From Rhodococcus sp. OK302 (GTDB taxonomy: Bacteria; Actinomycetota; Actinomycetes; Mycobacteriales; Mycobacteriaceae): a stretch of 64,000 nucleotides of DNA. The notes under the pieces are model-generated. The model made no database searches. It was not told where the DNA came from and saw only the letters and a program-made list of their open reading frames with translations. Positions 26,651 to 34,899 of this stretch are shown one piece after another (position 1 is the stretch's first letter; every line of letters starts with the position of its first letter). A program made the position numbers and the translations under genes. The DNA lies in contig NZ_NPJZ01000001.1 of the NCBI RefSeq assembly GCF_002245895.1, positions 1,958,501 through 2,022,500 of the forward strand, given 5' to 3'.

Positions 26651-28258
26651 CTAGTCTGAGATCCAGATCTTGTCGAAGAGCGTCAGTCCGTCCATGCCAG
26701 GCTTCGCGTCATGGACGTTCGGTGCCCAGGTGATGAAGTTTGCGCCCGAACCCAAAGGCACGATCGGTACATCCTCGTTGAGGATCGTTTGCATCTCCTC
26801 GAATCCAGCCCTGCGCGCCTCTACAGTGGCGGCAGTCTGAATCCGAAAAATCACGTCATCCATCTTGGGATTGCCGTAGCCACTTACATTTTGGCTGGAT
26901 CCAGTCGTGAGCAGGCCTTGAAGCCGCAGGAGCGGGGCGGAGTCGGGAACCGCTGTGCCGGCAACGCTGACATCGAAGTCATGAGTGACATAAAAAACCT
27001 TGGCAATATCGTTTTTCGTTGCATTGGGCTGGATTTCAACCTCGAAGCCGACATTTTGGAGCAGCGACTGCATTGCCAGCGCCAGATCGATCGACGCCGG
27101 ATCTGTCAGAGAGGCGAACGTCAATTTTCCGTTGTAGCCATCTGCTTTGGCCTCATTGACGAGCTTGCGGGCGGCCTCGACGTCTTGAGTGGGACCGGGG
27201 ATCGACCCGTGCATGGCGGACCACTCTTGGAACAGTTCGAGCCCCGGAGAGTTCAGCCCTTTTCGGGCGCGTTGATTGATCACGGCAGGGTCGATCGCCT
27301 TCGCAATTGCCTGCCGGACCCGGATATCGTGGGCGGCACGGCCTTCCCTGATATTGATCATGCCGTTGTCGACCATGCTTACCGGCTCGTAGTAACCGGG
27401 GAACTCGGCCCGCATCGTCTCGATGGCCTCACCCCCTCTGAGGTACGCCATCTGCACCTCGCCCGTCTTGAGTGCGTCGACCATTGGCTGTTCACCGTGA
27501 AGGTCTACGAACTTGAGTCCGCCAATTCTCGGCTTCCCGCCCCAATAGTCCTCGCGTGGCGCAAGAACGAGTTCGACTCCGGGATTGACAGATTTGACGG
27601 TGAACGGGCCAGCGCCGATCGGCTCGACAAATTTCCCGTCCTTGAACGAGTCCGGATGAGTAATCATGCCGAACCCGGAGGTCAGGAGCGTGGGAAAGTC
27701 GTTCCACGGATTGTTCAGGTAGTAGGTCACGGTACGCGGATCGGGCGTCTCCATGGACCGTACATTCGCCCGGAACTGGTCGGTGTTTGTTGCATTGCCC
27801 TCGGTCATGCGATTGGTGCTGGCAACAACGGCCGCCGCGTCCAGGGTGTCGCCATTGCTGAACTTAACCCCGTCACGAAGTGTGACGGTCCACGAGAGTC
27901 TGTCGGGAGCCTCGGTGATCGACTCGGCCATCTGAGGGACAATGCCTGCGGATTCTGGGTCCCACCGCACCAGGACGTCGTAAATTGTGGCCATTTCGGT
28001 GCCGCCGAGCCAGGCGGAGGTTCTGCCCTTGATCGGGTCGAGCGTATTGGTCAGCGCATGAGATGCATACGTCAGAGTCGCATTTTCCAAGGCGGTTCCC
28101 TCGGGTGACTGCTCGCCAATCACCTCAGCCCTAACGAGTTTCGGTGCGTTGCTGCTGTCAGATGAGCCGGCGGAGGAAGCGCATCCGGAGGCTATGAGCC
28201 CACAAGTCGATATGAGGACGAAGGCGGAAAGCGCCCGCCTTTGAATTATTCGCTTCAT
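26651..28258 (-). CDS. orphan ABC substrate-binding lipoprotein, family 5
   Basis: A 535-residue solute-binding protein of the peptide/opine/nickel class. The start is ATG at 28258 with AAGG six bases ahead; the ATG at 28264 sits directly on that site. The signal peptide ends with lipobox LIASGC. Family motifs are WTVTLRDGVKFSNGDTLDAAAVVAS near residue 128 and GAGPFTVKSVNPG near 215. No permease or ATPase genes adjoin it. It may use the DppBCDF-like transporter at 11001-14776, or one elsewhere. Confidence 0.9.
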   Translation of the reverse strand: MKRIIQRRALSAFVLISTCGLIASGCASSAGSSDSSNAPKLVRAEVIGEQSPEGTALENATLTYASHALTNTLDPIKGRTSAWLGGTEMATIYDVLVRWDPESAGIVPQMAESITEAPDRLSWTVTLRDGVKFSNGDTLDAAAVVASTNRMTEGNATNTDQFRANVRSMETPDPRTVTYYLNNPWNDFPTLLTSGFGMITHPDSFKDGKFVEPIGAGPFTVKSVNPGVELVLAPREDYWGGKPRIGGLKFVDLHGEQPMVDALKTGEVQMAYLRGGEAIETMRAEFPGYYEPVSMVDNGMINIREGRAAHDIRVRQAIAKAIDPAVINQRARKGLNSPGLELFQEWSAMHGSIPGPTQDVEAARKLVNEAKADGYNGKLTFASLTDPASIDLALAMQSLLQNVGFEVEIQPNATKNDIAKVFYVTHDFDVSVAGTAVPDSAPLLRLQGLLTTGSSQNVSGYGNPKMDDVIFRIQTAATVEARRAGFEEMQTILNEDVPIVPLGSGANFITWAPNVHDAKPGMDGLTLFDKIWISD

Positions 28259-28562
28259 TGCCATCCTTCAGAGGGTGTGTCAATAGACCAGGCGCGCGTT
28301 CACACTGAGACTGGGAATTGGATGCTGTTGGCTCGCCGACCACCAAGCGAGACTCACATCACATGTAACACGTTAGCAGAAGTAAGTTCTTCCTGGAAGA
28401 GGAAACCACGAGGGTGCGCACGCGGTCGTGAGGTCGATTACGCCGCTGCATCTTTTCTGCGATCTCTAGACGGGGTGAATCTTCTTGTGCGGCAATCTGG
28501 TACAACGAAAAGCCCTGCCGATCGGTTTGATCGGCAGGGCTTTTCTATTGACTGAGTTCTAC
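28259..28562. other. intergenic region with promoter of the orphan binding protein
   Basis: No gene is seen. The right end holds the terminator of the NTF2/VOC operon (28508-28544), and the rest must include the promoter of the minus-strand binding-protein gene. No clear operator was found. Confidence 0.5.
28508..28544 (-). terminator. rho-independent-type terminator
   Basis: AAAAGCCCTGCCGATC (28508-28523) pairs perfectly with 28529-28544 over a 5-base loop, with A/T tracts at both stem ends. It follows the stop of the minus-strand NTF2-like gene by 19 bases. Confidence 0.9.
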
Positions 28563-28931
28563 TCAGGCGAAGACCTTGCGGAGTTGGCCTGAGTCGAGGT
28601 ATTCCTCGATGCGGCGGACCTTGCCACCGTCGACGAATACCCGAAAGATCGTGGGCACATTGACAGTCTTGTCTCCGATGGTCGCCCGGATGACATGCTG
28701 GCGCATAAAGCCATCTTCGAGGGCGACGCAGCGCGGCTCGTCGTAGCCGAAGTCGTCGTAGCGGGTAGGGATGCCCGAGAGGATGCGAAGGTTGTCCTCA
28801 CGGGACTGCTCGGCGTTGTCCCAGTTGTGCCAGATCTTCACGTCGTCGTGATAGATCTCGTCGAGTACGGCGACATTACCGAGCACAAGTGCTCCGAACA
28901 TCTTGTCGGCGAGCGCGAGCATCTCGCTCAC
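28563..28931 (-). CDS. NTF2-like (SnoaL-type) protein
   Basis: A 122-residue cone-fold protein with MFGALVLGNVAVLDEIYHDDVKIWHNWDN, the GYDEPRCVALEDGFMRQHVIRATIG strand pair, and VPTIFRVFVDGGKVRRIEEYLDSGQL. Such proteins act as isomerases, cyclases, dehydratases or ligand binders. It is homologous to the proteins at 29678 and 46464. It overlaps the VOC gene by four bases (ATGA), so the pair is co-translated. The same VOC/NTF2 pairing recurs at 45688/46464, which suggests the two proteins act on one intermediate. Confidence 0.82.
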   Translation of the reverse strand: MSEMLALADKMFGALVLGNVAVLDEIYHDDVKIWHNWDNAEQSREDNLRILSGIPTRYDDFGYDEPRCVALEDGFMRQHVIRATIGDKTVNVPTIFRVFVDGGKVRRIEEYLDSGQLRKVFA

Positions 28932-29500
28932 TTGGCAGCAGCCCCGACCGAGGTGCCAAGGCCGCCGTCTGCGGTCCGAGGCGCGTACTTGACGTCGTCT
29001 TCGCGCAGTTCGCGCGTCCAGGCTGCGAACTCGAGCAGGATGCCGTCGGGGTCGAAGAAGTAGATCGACTTCACATAGGTGGTGTCACTGTCTCCGAAGC
29101 TGATTCCACGCTCGGACATGTCGTGGTTGAGCATCGGCCCGGTCTGTACGCCCTTGGCCTCGAGCTTGGCCTTGTACTCGTCGAACTTGTCGAGTGGGAT
29201 CTTGAACGAGACGTGGTTCATGGAGCCGTGCGCCGACGCGATTTCCTTGCCGATGCCGGGGATTGCCGCCGGTGACGCGATGCCGGGAGCGTACGGGGCT
29301 GCGTCGGCGAACCAGAAGAACGCGATGAACTGTCCGCCACCCATGTCGAAGAAGAAGTGCTGGCCGCCGTTGGGGATGGAGAGTGTCATGGACAGCTTCA
29401 TGCCCAGGACGTTGGTGTAAAAGTCGACAGTGCGTTCCATGTCCTTGCAGACCAGGGCCAGGTGGCACACGCCACCGAGTTCGAATTCCGTATTTGTCAT
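28928..29500 (-). CDS. VOC-family (glyoxalase/extradiol dioxygenase fold) protein
   Basis: A 190-residue protein. GVCHLALVCKDMERTVDFYTNVLGM near residue 9 gives the first histidine ligand, MNHVSFKIPLDKFDEY near 95 the second, and FFDPDGILLEFAAW near 155 the glutamate, the normal metal triad of the fold. A clear paralogue is at 45688. A ribosome site (GGAGAG) precedes the ATG. A promoter with a TAGCGATCG-type operator lies upstream at 29551-29596. The reaction is unknown; ring-cleavage dioxygenase or isomerase are possible. Confidence 0.83.
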   Translation of the reverse strand: MTNTEFELGGVCHLALVCKDMERTVDFYTNVLGMKLSMTLSIPNGGQHFFFDMGGGQFIAFFWFADAAPYAPGIASPAAIPGIGKEIASAHGSMNHVSFKIPLDKFDEYKAKLEAKGVQTGPMLNHDMSERGISFGDSDTTYVKSIYFFDPDGILLEFAAWTRELREDDVKYAPRTADGGLGTSVGAAAK

Positions 29501-29550
29501 CTCACACTCTCCTTGCTTTGTGACGCCTGTCGCGCCGCTACCTCGGTTCG

Positions 29551-29596
29551 AGGGTATTACCGGGTGTTCGGTTCGTCAAGATTTAACGATCGCTAA
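29551..29596 (-). promoter_or_regulatory. promoter with TAGCGATCG-type operator before the VOC/NTF2 operon
   Basis: On the minus strand the palindrome-like site (29583-29596, TTAACGATCGCTAA on plus) is followed by -35 TTGACG (29579-29574), a 17-base spacer and -10 TACCCT (29556-29551). The flank GTTCGTCAAG..CGATCGCTAAGTTTCGAAC is shared with 30218-30248. Confidence 0.65.
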
Positions 29597-29677
29597 GTTT
29601 CGAACGTCATGATGATCGTGGTATCGATCGGGCCCTGCGTCCTGTTCCGTTTTTGGGGGGCGTCGGTGTGGGTCGGA

Positions 29678-30046
29678 TCAGCTGAAGACGACGTTGAGCT
29701 GGCCGCGATCGAAGTACTCTTCGATGCGGTGGATTTTTCCGCTCTCGACGTACACGCGCAGGACTGCAGGGACGTTGACGGTCTTTTCTCCGATCGTGGC
29801 CTTGATGACGTGCTGGCGGAGGAAGCCGTCCTCGACTGCGGTGTGGCGGACATCCTCGTACCCGAAAGCGTCGTAGCGGCCGGAGATTCCAGCGAGGGTT
29901 GCGAGGTTGTCCGCACGGGACTGGTCGATGTTGTCGAAGTTATGCCAGACGGTGACGTCGTCGCGATAGAAGCTGGCCACCGCGTCGATGTCACCGCTCG
30001 CAACGGCGTTGAAGAACTGGTCGGCGAACTCGAGGATGTCGCTCAT
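29678..30046 (-). CDS. NTF2-like (SnoaL-type) protein, paralogue of 28563-28931
   Basis: A 122-residue NTF2-like protein that aligns end to end with the one at 28563: FYRDDVTVWHNFDNIDQSRADNL, GFLRQHVIKATIGEKTVNVPAVLRV and HRIEEYFDRGQLNVVF. The start is ATG at 30046 with GGAG upstream (CAGGAGCATTCCC). It has its own promoter and TAGCGATCG-type site (30195-30240). The near-identical arrangement to the VOC/NTF2 pair suggests local duplication of gene plus promoter. Function unknown. Confidence 0.8.
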   Translation of the reverse strand: MSDILEFADQFFNAVASGDIDAVASFYRDDVTVWHNFDNIDQSRADNLATLAGISGRYDAFGYEDVRHTAVEDGFLRQHVIKATIGEKTVNVPAVLRVYVESGKIHRIEEYFDRGQLNVVFS

Positions 30047-30194
30047 GGGAATGCTCCTGACTGGGCGTCACGGACGACGCCGAACGTATTTGCCGGGGAT
30101 GGGAGACGTCTGCGTTGCATCGTTGGCGGGTCCGGGCCAGTGGGCCAGTATTCGCCTCATGGTGTGATCCGCATCGCTCGAACATCTCATGATG

Positions 30195-30240
30195 ACCGTA
30201 TTGCCACCTGTTTGGTTCGTCAAGGACTATCGATCGCTAA
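30195..30240 (-). promoter_or_regulatory. promoter with TAGCGATCG-type operator before NTF2-like gene
   Basis: The minus strand shows the operator (30227-30240), -35 TTGACG (30223-30218), a 17-base spacer and -10 TACGGT (30200-30195). The layout is the same as at 29551-29596. Confidence 0.65.
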
Positions 30241-30314
30241 GTTTCGAACAATTGGGGAACGTGCTATTGACGGAAGCCCGTCGGACGTGCAACTCTACTT
30301 GTGTCAGAAATCAC

Positions 30315-30329
30315 TTCTGCTTGGCAGAA
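30315..30329 (+). promoter_or_regulatory. TTCTGC-N3-GCAGAA palindrome before SDR gene
   Basis: TTCTGCTTGGCAGAA lies 26 bases before the SDR start. The same half-sites occur at 32053-32067 before the ligase gene, bracketing the XRE-TetR regulator gene. The remainder of 30047-30354 has no gene. Confidence 0.6.
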
Positions 30330-30354
30330 TTAGTGTGCAGGAGAGAGCGTCGGA

Positions 30355-31119
30355 ATGACTAGCCGCAACCGCTTTGAGAGTAAATCTGTAATCGTCACGG
30401 GTGCCGGCTCCGGCATCGGCCGCGAGACTGCACTGGCCTTCTCCAGAGAGGGCGCGCAGGTGACGGTAGCCGACATCAACCAGACGGCTGCACAAGAGAC
30501 GGTGTCGGCAATCGAGGCTGAGGGTGGCGCCGCGCGAGTGTCGGTGGTCGACGTTGCCAACGCCGCGTCGGTCGAGTTGATGGTCGAGGGGGCAGTCGAC
30601 GCGTACGGCCGCATCGATGTTCTCCACAACAACGCCTACTGGGCTCCGCTGAACCGCAGCGCCGTCGACACCACCGAGGAAGAGTGGGACCAGGCTCTGG
30701 CAGTCACGCTCAAGAGCGTGTGGTTGGGTTGCAAGTATGCGATCCCGCACATGGTGAAGGACGGCGGCGGTGCCATCGTGAACACCGCCTCCACCGCGGC
30801 ATTTATTGCAGGCCCTTCGTTTGCCGCTTACATTGCGGCGAAGGGCGGAGTGGTAGCCCTGACTCGGTCGGTCGCGTATGACTTCGGCAAGCAGGGCATT
30901 CGATGCAACGGTGTGGCTCCGGGGCTGATCGAGACACCGGCCACCGTGGATGTCTTCAACGACCCCGCTCGGGTCGGACCCATCCGGGCGCATCAACTCC
31001 TGGGACGCCACGGTCAACCGGGGGAGATCGCCGACGCCGTGCTATTTGTCGCGAGCGAGGACTCTGCGTACATGACCGGGCAGACCATCGTTCTGGATGG
31101 CGGCCGTCTAGCCGGGTAA
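30355..31119 (+). CDS. short-chain dehydrogenase/reductase (SDR)
   Basis: A 254-residue classical SDR for NAD(P)-linked oxidation of a hydroxyl. The Rossmann loop VTGAGSGIGRETAL is near residue 13, the NNAYW structural motif near 88, the catalytic serine in NTASTAAF near 142, and YIAAK with Tyr and Lys near 160. The C-terminal VASEDSAYMTGQTIVLDGG is standard. In an acyl-CoA pathway it could act as 3-hydroxyacyl-CoA dehydrogenase, a step otherwise missing from the window. It is followed by the XRE-TetR regulator and likely co-transcribed with it. Confidence 0.92.
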   Translation: MTSRNRFESKSVIVTGAGSGIGRETALAFSREGAQVTVADINQTAAQETVSAIEAEGGAARVSVVDVANAASVELMVEGAVDAYGRIDVLHNNAYWAPLNRSAVDTTEEEWDQALAVTLKSVWLGCKYAIPHMVKDGGGAIVNTASTAAFIAGPSFAAYIAAKGGVVALTRSVAYDFGKQGIRCNGVAPGLIETPATVDVFNDPARVGPIRAHQLLGRHGQPGEIADAVLFVASEDSAYMTGQTIVLDGGRLAG

Positions 31120-31148
31120 TCGCGAGTCGGCGGGATACCGTGGTGCGC

Positions 31149-31970
31149 ATGGCGGTGGTGGGACGAATCAGTGGGGACGGGCTAGGCGTCAGGATGCGTG
31201 CAGCGCGCATCGAGCATGAGATGGGGTTGAGGCAACTGGCGCAGCAGATCGGCATGAGTCCGTCCTCGCTGAGCGAGTTCGAGAACGGCAAGAGTATGCC
31301 GGGGGCTGAGCGTCTGCAGGCACTCGCAACTGCACTCGGTGTGCCGCTGGATCCGAGTCCAGCCGAACCCGCCAGTCCAGCGTTCGAGGATTGGCGGGAC
31401 TTTGAACGGCTCGACCTCGCCCCGGTCTTCCGGGCGGCGCTGGATGTCTTCGTGGAAGTGGGTTATCACGCTGCCACGGTCAGGATGATCGCCGACCGGT
31501 GTGGATTGTCGATGGCCGGCGTTTACTATCACGTGGAAAGCAAGGATGCTCTCCTTACCGAATTGTTGCAGGGCGCAATGGCTGAGTTGATAAGTCGATG
31601 CGTAGCGGCAGACGCCGAAGCAGATTCGCCGGCGCAGCGGGTGACGAATCTTGTCGAGTGCGTGATCCTGTTTCACACGTACCGTCAGGCCTCGGCGGTG
31701 CTCGCGTCCACGGAGTTGCGGTCCCTGGACGAGCCTGGCCGGTTGCTGCATCTCCAGTTGCGACGCAAGGTCCGGGACATTATTCAGTCGGCCGTCGAAG
31801 CCTGCCGTGATGAGGGGCAGGTGGGAACGGTGCCGGCAGCATCTACCTCCACGGCGATCGTCACGATGTGCGTCGCTGTGGCTGATTGGTACCGGCCTGG
31901 AATCGGCCAGTCGCCGCGTGAGATCGCCAGGGAGTACGCCGATCTCGCGTTGGCCATGGTTGCTGCTTGA
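31149..31970 (+). CDS. XRE-TetR fusion transcriptional regulator
   Basis: A 273-residue protein with two DNA-binding modules. An XRE/Cro helix-turn-helix (MRAARIEHEMGLRQLAQQIGMSPSSLSEFENGKSMPG) is at residues ~17-55, and a TetR N-terminal domain (VFVEVGYHAATVRMIADRCGLSMAGVYYHVESKDALL) at ~97-138. It has a TetR-type helical ligand domain. The start is taken as ATG at 31149; GTG codons at 31140 and 31143 are alternatives. Its gene sits between the SDR and ligase genes, both preceded by TTCTGC-N3-GCAGAA palindromes, so it likely controls them. Confidence 0.85.
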   Translation: MAVVGRISGDGLGVRMRAARIEHEMGLRQLAQQIGMSPSSLSEFENGKSMPGAERLQALATALGVPLDPSPAEPASPAFEDWRDFERLDLAPVFRAALDVFVEVGYHAATVRMIADRCGLSMAGVYYHVESKDALLTELLQGAMAELISRCVAADAEADSPAQRVTNLVECVILFHTYRQASAVLASTELRSLDEPGRLLHLQLRRKVRDIIQSAVEACRDEGQVGTVPAASTSTAIVTMCVAVADWYRPGIGQSPREIAREYADLALAMVAA

Positions 31971-32033
31971 GAGTGCTGTGGCGGCTTACGGTTTCGGCCT
32001 TCATTCCTTGACTAACGTAGTCGGCCTGTGCGA

Positions 32034-32067
32034 TTCTTTGTGCAGAGAAGCGTTCTGCATTGCAGAA
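32034..32067 (+). promoter_or_regulatory. tandem TTCT..AGAA operator sites before the ligase gene
   Basis: TTCTTTGTGCAGAGAA (32034-32049) resembles the 17378 palindrome at 13 of 16 bases. Three bases later comes the perfect dyad TTCTGCATTGCAGAA (32053-32067), matching the half-sites at 30315. They lie about 115-145 bases before the ligase start. Confidence 0.6.
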
Positions 32068-32179
32068 TAATGCGTGGGATTGACTTTCAATCTGACGAAA
32101 TATCAAGTCCAGGACACACGTTGGCGGGTCGGCATCCCGGCCGCTGCCGCCTCGTATAACCGGATACCAGGAGTGCGTA

Positions 32180-33838
32180 ATGACCGCGATTGTCCAGGGA
32201 CATCCGTCGACGAATGACGATTCTTATCAGCTCAACACCACCACGTTGATCCGTCATTCGGCGCGTAACTACCCCGAGCGCGAGATCGTCTATCGCACGA
32301 GTGACGGGGGATGGGACCGCTACACGTACGCCGACGCGTATGCACGCATCAAGCGGATCGCGAACGCCCTGACCGATCTGGGTGTCGCGCCCGGTGACGT
32401 CGTGGGAATCCTGGACTGGAACAGCAAGCGGCACTTCGAGCTCTACTGGGCCATCCCCGGCACCGGAGCAGTGATGCTGCAAATGAACCTGCGCCTGGCA
32501 CCTGAGGATGTCGGCTATGTCGCGACGCACGGCGGTGCGTCTGTCGTCCTGGTGGACGAGAGTTTGCTGAGCGTCGCGGAGTCGGTAGCACCCTTCGCGC
32601 CGGAGGTTACCTGGGTTGTCATGTCCGACAAGCCTTTATCCGACATCACCACAACGTTACCGAATGTCCGTCATTTCGAAGACCTCGTCGCGAAGGCATC
32701 GCCGGAGATCGACTGGCCGATGATCGACGAGAGCTCCGCCTACAGTGCTTGCTACACGACCGGGACCACCGGCCGGCCCAAGGGCGTGTACTACTCGCAT
32801 CGAGCGATTTATTTGCACACCCTGACGCAGGCCTCGTCCTACGGGATGAGCGCCGCCGACGCGGTCATGCTGATTACGCCGATGTTCCACAGTCAGTCCT
32901 GGGGTTTGCCGCAGTCCGCTGTCTACGTCGCGGCCAAGGTCGTTCTGCCCGGGCGCTATTCGGCTGAGGACACCGACATGCTGGCGGATGTGATGATCGC
33001 CGAGGGTGTGACTGTCGCGAATGGCGCTCCGGCAATCTTCCAGCCGATGCTCGACTACATCAAGACTCTCGACGTCAAACCGGATTTCAGTCGAACTCGC
33101 TTGTTGTCCGGCGCGACCGAGCCCGCGCTTTCGCTCATGCGTGGGTTCTACGACTTGACCGGCGCCGATTTCATCCATGCCTACGGGGCTACCGAGACTG
33201 CCCCGATGGCTTTCGTCAACTACGGCCGCAAGGTGACCTTGCAGGGCAAGGTGTCGGAGGACGAATGGTGGAACATCAAGCGCTATCAGGGTCTTCCCGC
33301 GGGCGGTGTCGACGTGCGGATCGTGGATACCGAGGACAACGACTTGCCTCACGACGGCAAGAGTCAGGGCGAGGTCCTGCTGAAGGGGCCGTGGATCACC
33401 GCGAGATACCACAAGCTTGACGACGACGCCGACCGATTCCTTGACGGTTACTGGCGAAGCGGTGACATCGGGACCATCGATGAGAACGGCTATCTCAAAC
33501 TTGCGGATCGGCTCAAAGATGTCATCAAGAGTGGCGGCGAATGGATTTCGTCGATCGACATGGAAAACGCGATCATTGCGCATCCTCGGGTAGCCGAGGC
33601 CGCAGTGATCGGTGTCGAGCATCCGAAGTGGCAGGAACGTCCGGTCGTCATCATGGTGACGACGGATGGTGAGGACGTTGCGCTCGCTGAGATCCACACA
33701 TTGCTTCACGGTGCCTTCGCCAAATGGCAGCTCCCGGACACGATCTTGTATGTCGACGCGCTTCCGCGTACGAGTGTCGGAAAGCTCGACAAGAAGGTCA
33801 TGCGCGTTCAGCACGGGGATCTCTACCGAGACGTCTAG
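32180..33838 (+). CDS. AMP-forming acyl-CoA synthetase (medium/long-chain type)
   Basis: A 552-residue ANL ligase. The P-loop is CYTTGTTGRPKGVYYSH near residue 190, YGATETAPMAF near 334, GYWRSGDIGTIDENGYLKLADRLKD near 418-442, and KSGGEWISSIDMENAI just after. The terminal VGKLDKKVMR carries the catalytic lysine. The GGEWIS variant is common in fatty-acid-type ligases. A GGAG site precedes the ATG (CAGGAGTGCGTA). It is separated from the upstream regulator by a 209-base region with two operator candidates, so it has its own promoter. Confidence 0.92.
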   Translation: MTAIVQGHPSTNDDSYQLNTTTLIRHSARNYPEREIVYRTSDGGWDRYTYADAYARIKRIANALTDLGVAPGDVVGILDWNSKRHFELYWAIPGTGAVMLQMNLRLAPEDVGYVATHGGASVVLVDESLLSVAESVAPFAPEVTWVVMSDKPLSDITTTLPNVRHFEDLVAKASPEIDWPMIDESSAYSACYTTGTTGRPKGVYYSHRAIYLHTLTQASSYGMSAADAVMLITPMFHSQSWGLPQSAVYVAAKVVLPGRYSAEDTDMLADVMIAEGVTVANGAPAIFQPMLDYIKTLDVKPDFSRTRLLSGATEPALSLMRGFYDLTGADFIHAYGATETAPMAFVNYGRKVTLQGKVSEDEWWNIKRYQGLPAGGVDVRIVDTEDNDLPHDGKSQGEVLLKGPWITARYHKLDDDADRFLDGYWRSGDIGTIDENGYLKLADRLKDVIKSGGEWISSIDMENAIIAHPRVAEAAVIGVEHPKWQERPVVIMVTTDGEDVALAEIHTLLHGAFAKWQLPDTILYVDALPRTSVGKLDKKVMRVQHGDLYRDV

Positions 33839-33850
33839 GTTTCATGAAAT

Positions 33851-33881
33851 CCTGGGCAGTGTGATTCTTGCGCTGCCCAGG
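33851..33881 (+). terminator. hairpin terminator after ligase gene
   Basis: The CCTGGGCAG (33851-33859) and CTGCCCAGG (33873-33881) arms are followed by GTTTGC, 13 bases after the ligase stop. Confidence 0.8.
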
Positions 33882-33940
33882 GTTTGCTGTATCTGCTTGT
33901 TGTTCAAGGCTTTCGGTGTTCTGGAAGATTGAATGCACCT

Positions 33941-33955
33941 TCTTCACAGTAGAAA
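33941..33955 (+). promoter_or_regulatory. possible TTCT-N7-AGAA operator
   Basis: TTCTTCACAGTAGAA has only the outer TTCT/AGAA symmetry. It lies 72 bases before the racemase-family gene. It is weaker than the sites at 30315 and 32053. Confidence 0.3.
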
Positions 33956-34026
33956 TGTCTTCTGATAGCCTCCTCACAGGAGTCGCTGGAAGTGGCTCGA
34001 ATCACCTCGATGTCAAGGAGACTCAG

Positions 34027-34884
34027 TTGACCAAGCGGATCGCATATCTCGAAATGAATACGGGCCAGCAGAAGAGTCCCGTCCCCGAGCGCCTGATCGC
34101 CCCCGGCTATTCCGTCGAGTCGGTGTTCACGGGGATTCGAGTGACCCCGATCAACCCGGTCGACCTCCTGCTCTCCGATTTCATTTACGCCGAGGCTGCT
34201 ATGCGGGCCGCTCGCGACGGGTACGCCGGAGTGCTCATCGGCGGGGTTCCGGACTACGGTCTGGCTGCAGCGCGCGCCGCCACAGATATCCCGGTGGTCG
34301 GTAGTGGTGAGGCCAGCCTGCTGGCCGCAGCGGCTCTCGGCGAGAAGTTCAGCATCGTCACGATCTGGCCGGAGACGATGGACTTCGTCTACGAGCGTCT
34401 CCTGCGCGATAATCCTGTTGGACGGCAGTGCATCTCGGTACGTTACGTCTCGACCCATGCTGAGCAGAGCACTCTGGCCGATGAAGACAACTTCCTCACC
34501 CAGATGAAGGCCGGGCGCGAGGACATCATCGAGCGCATCCTTGTCGAGATCGAACTCGCAGTGCAGGACGGCGCGAAGTCGGTCATTCTGGGTTGCAACT
34601 GCATGAGCCCGGTCGCCGAGATCCTCGCTGCCCGCTCGAGTGTCCCCATCGTGGACCCGACCACGGCCGGCTACCGCCAGCTCGAGACGCTGATCGAGCT
34701 CGGCTTGCGCACGGCGAGGGATCCGCGGGTGCCGCGATCGGAGCGTCAGGAGCTTTTTGCCGAGATGGTGCAGGCGGCGGATCTCGCGCTCGGTGCTGAT
34801 CTGGAAGATTGCCCGGTGTGCGTGCTCAACGACGACGGCACCGCTTCGTGCGATCTGCCGGCAAGCGTGCCTGCCGAAGCGTAG
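34027..34884 (+). CDS. Asp/Glu racemase-superfamily enzyme (hydantoin racemase/arylmalonate decarboxylase/maleate isomerase fold)
   Basis: A 285-residue protein. The start is a TTG at 34027, chosen because AAGGAG lies six bases before it and the homologous sequence (LTKRIAYLEMNTG) begins there. Family blocks are GVPDYGLAAARAATDIPVVGSGEAS near residue 77 and VILGCNCMSPVAE near 194. In racemases the first block normally carries a catalytic Cys (CxxDPG type); here that position is Gly-Val-Pro, leaving only the second Cys. Single-Cys members such as arylmalonate decarboxylase perform decarboxylation rather than racemisation. An unusual Cys-rich tail (DCPVCVLNDDGTASC) follows. It is probably co-transcribed with 34900. 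Confidence 0.8.
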   Translation: MTKRIAYLEMNTGQQKSPVPERLIAPGYSVESVFTGIRVTPINPVDLLLSDFIYAEAAMRAARDGYAGVLIGGVPDYGLAAARAATDIPVVGSGEASLLAAAALGEKFSIVTIWPETMDFVYERLLRDNPVGRQCISVRYVSTHAEQSTLADEDNFLTQMKAGREDIIERILVEIELAVQDGAKSVILGCNCMSPVAEILAARSSVPIVDPTTAGYRQLETLIELGLRTARDPRVPRSERQELFAEMVQAADLALGADLEDCPVCVLNDDGTASCDLPASVPAEA

Positions 34885-34899
34885 GACGGACAGAGACAC

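Noticed and set aside
26711..28108. 465-codon plus-strand open frame
   Set aside because: Antisense shadow of the family-5 binding-protein gene (26651-28258); no motifs.
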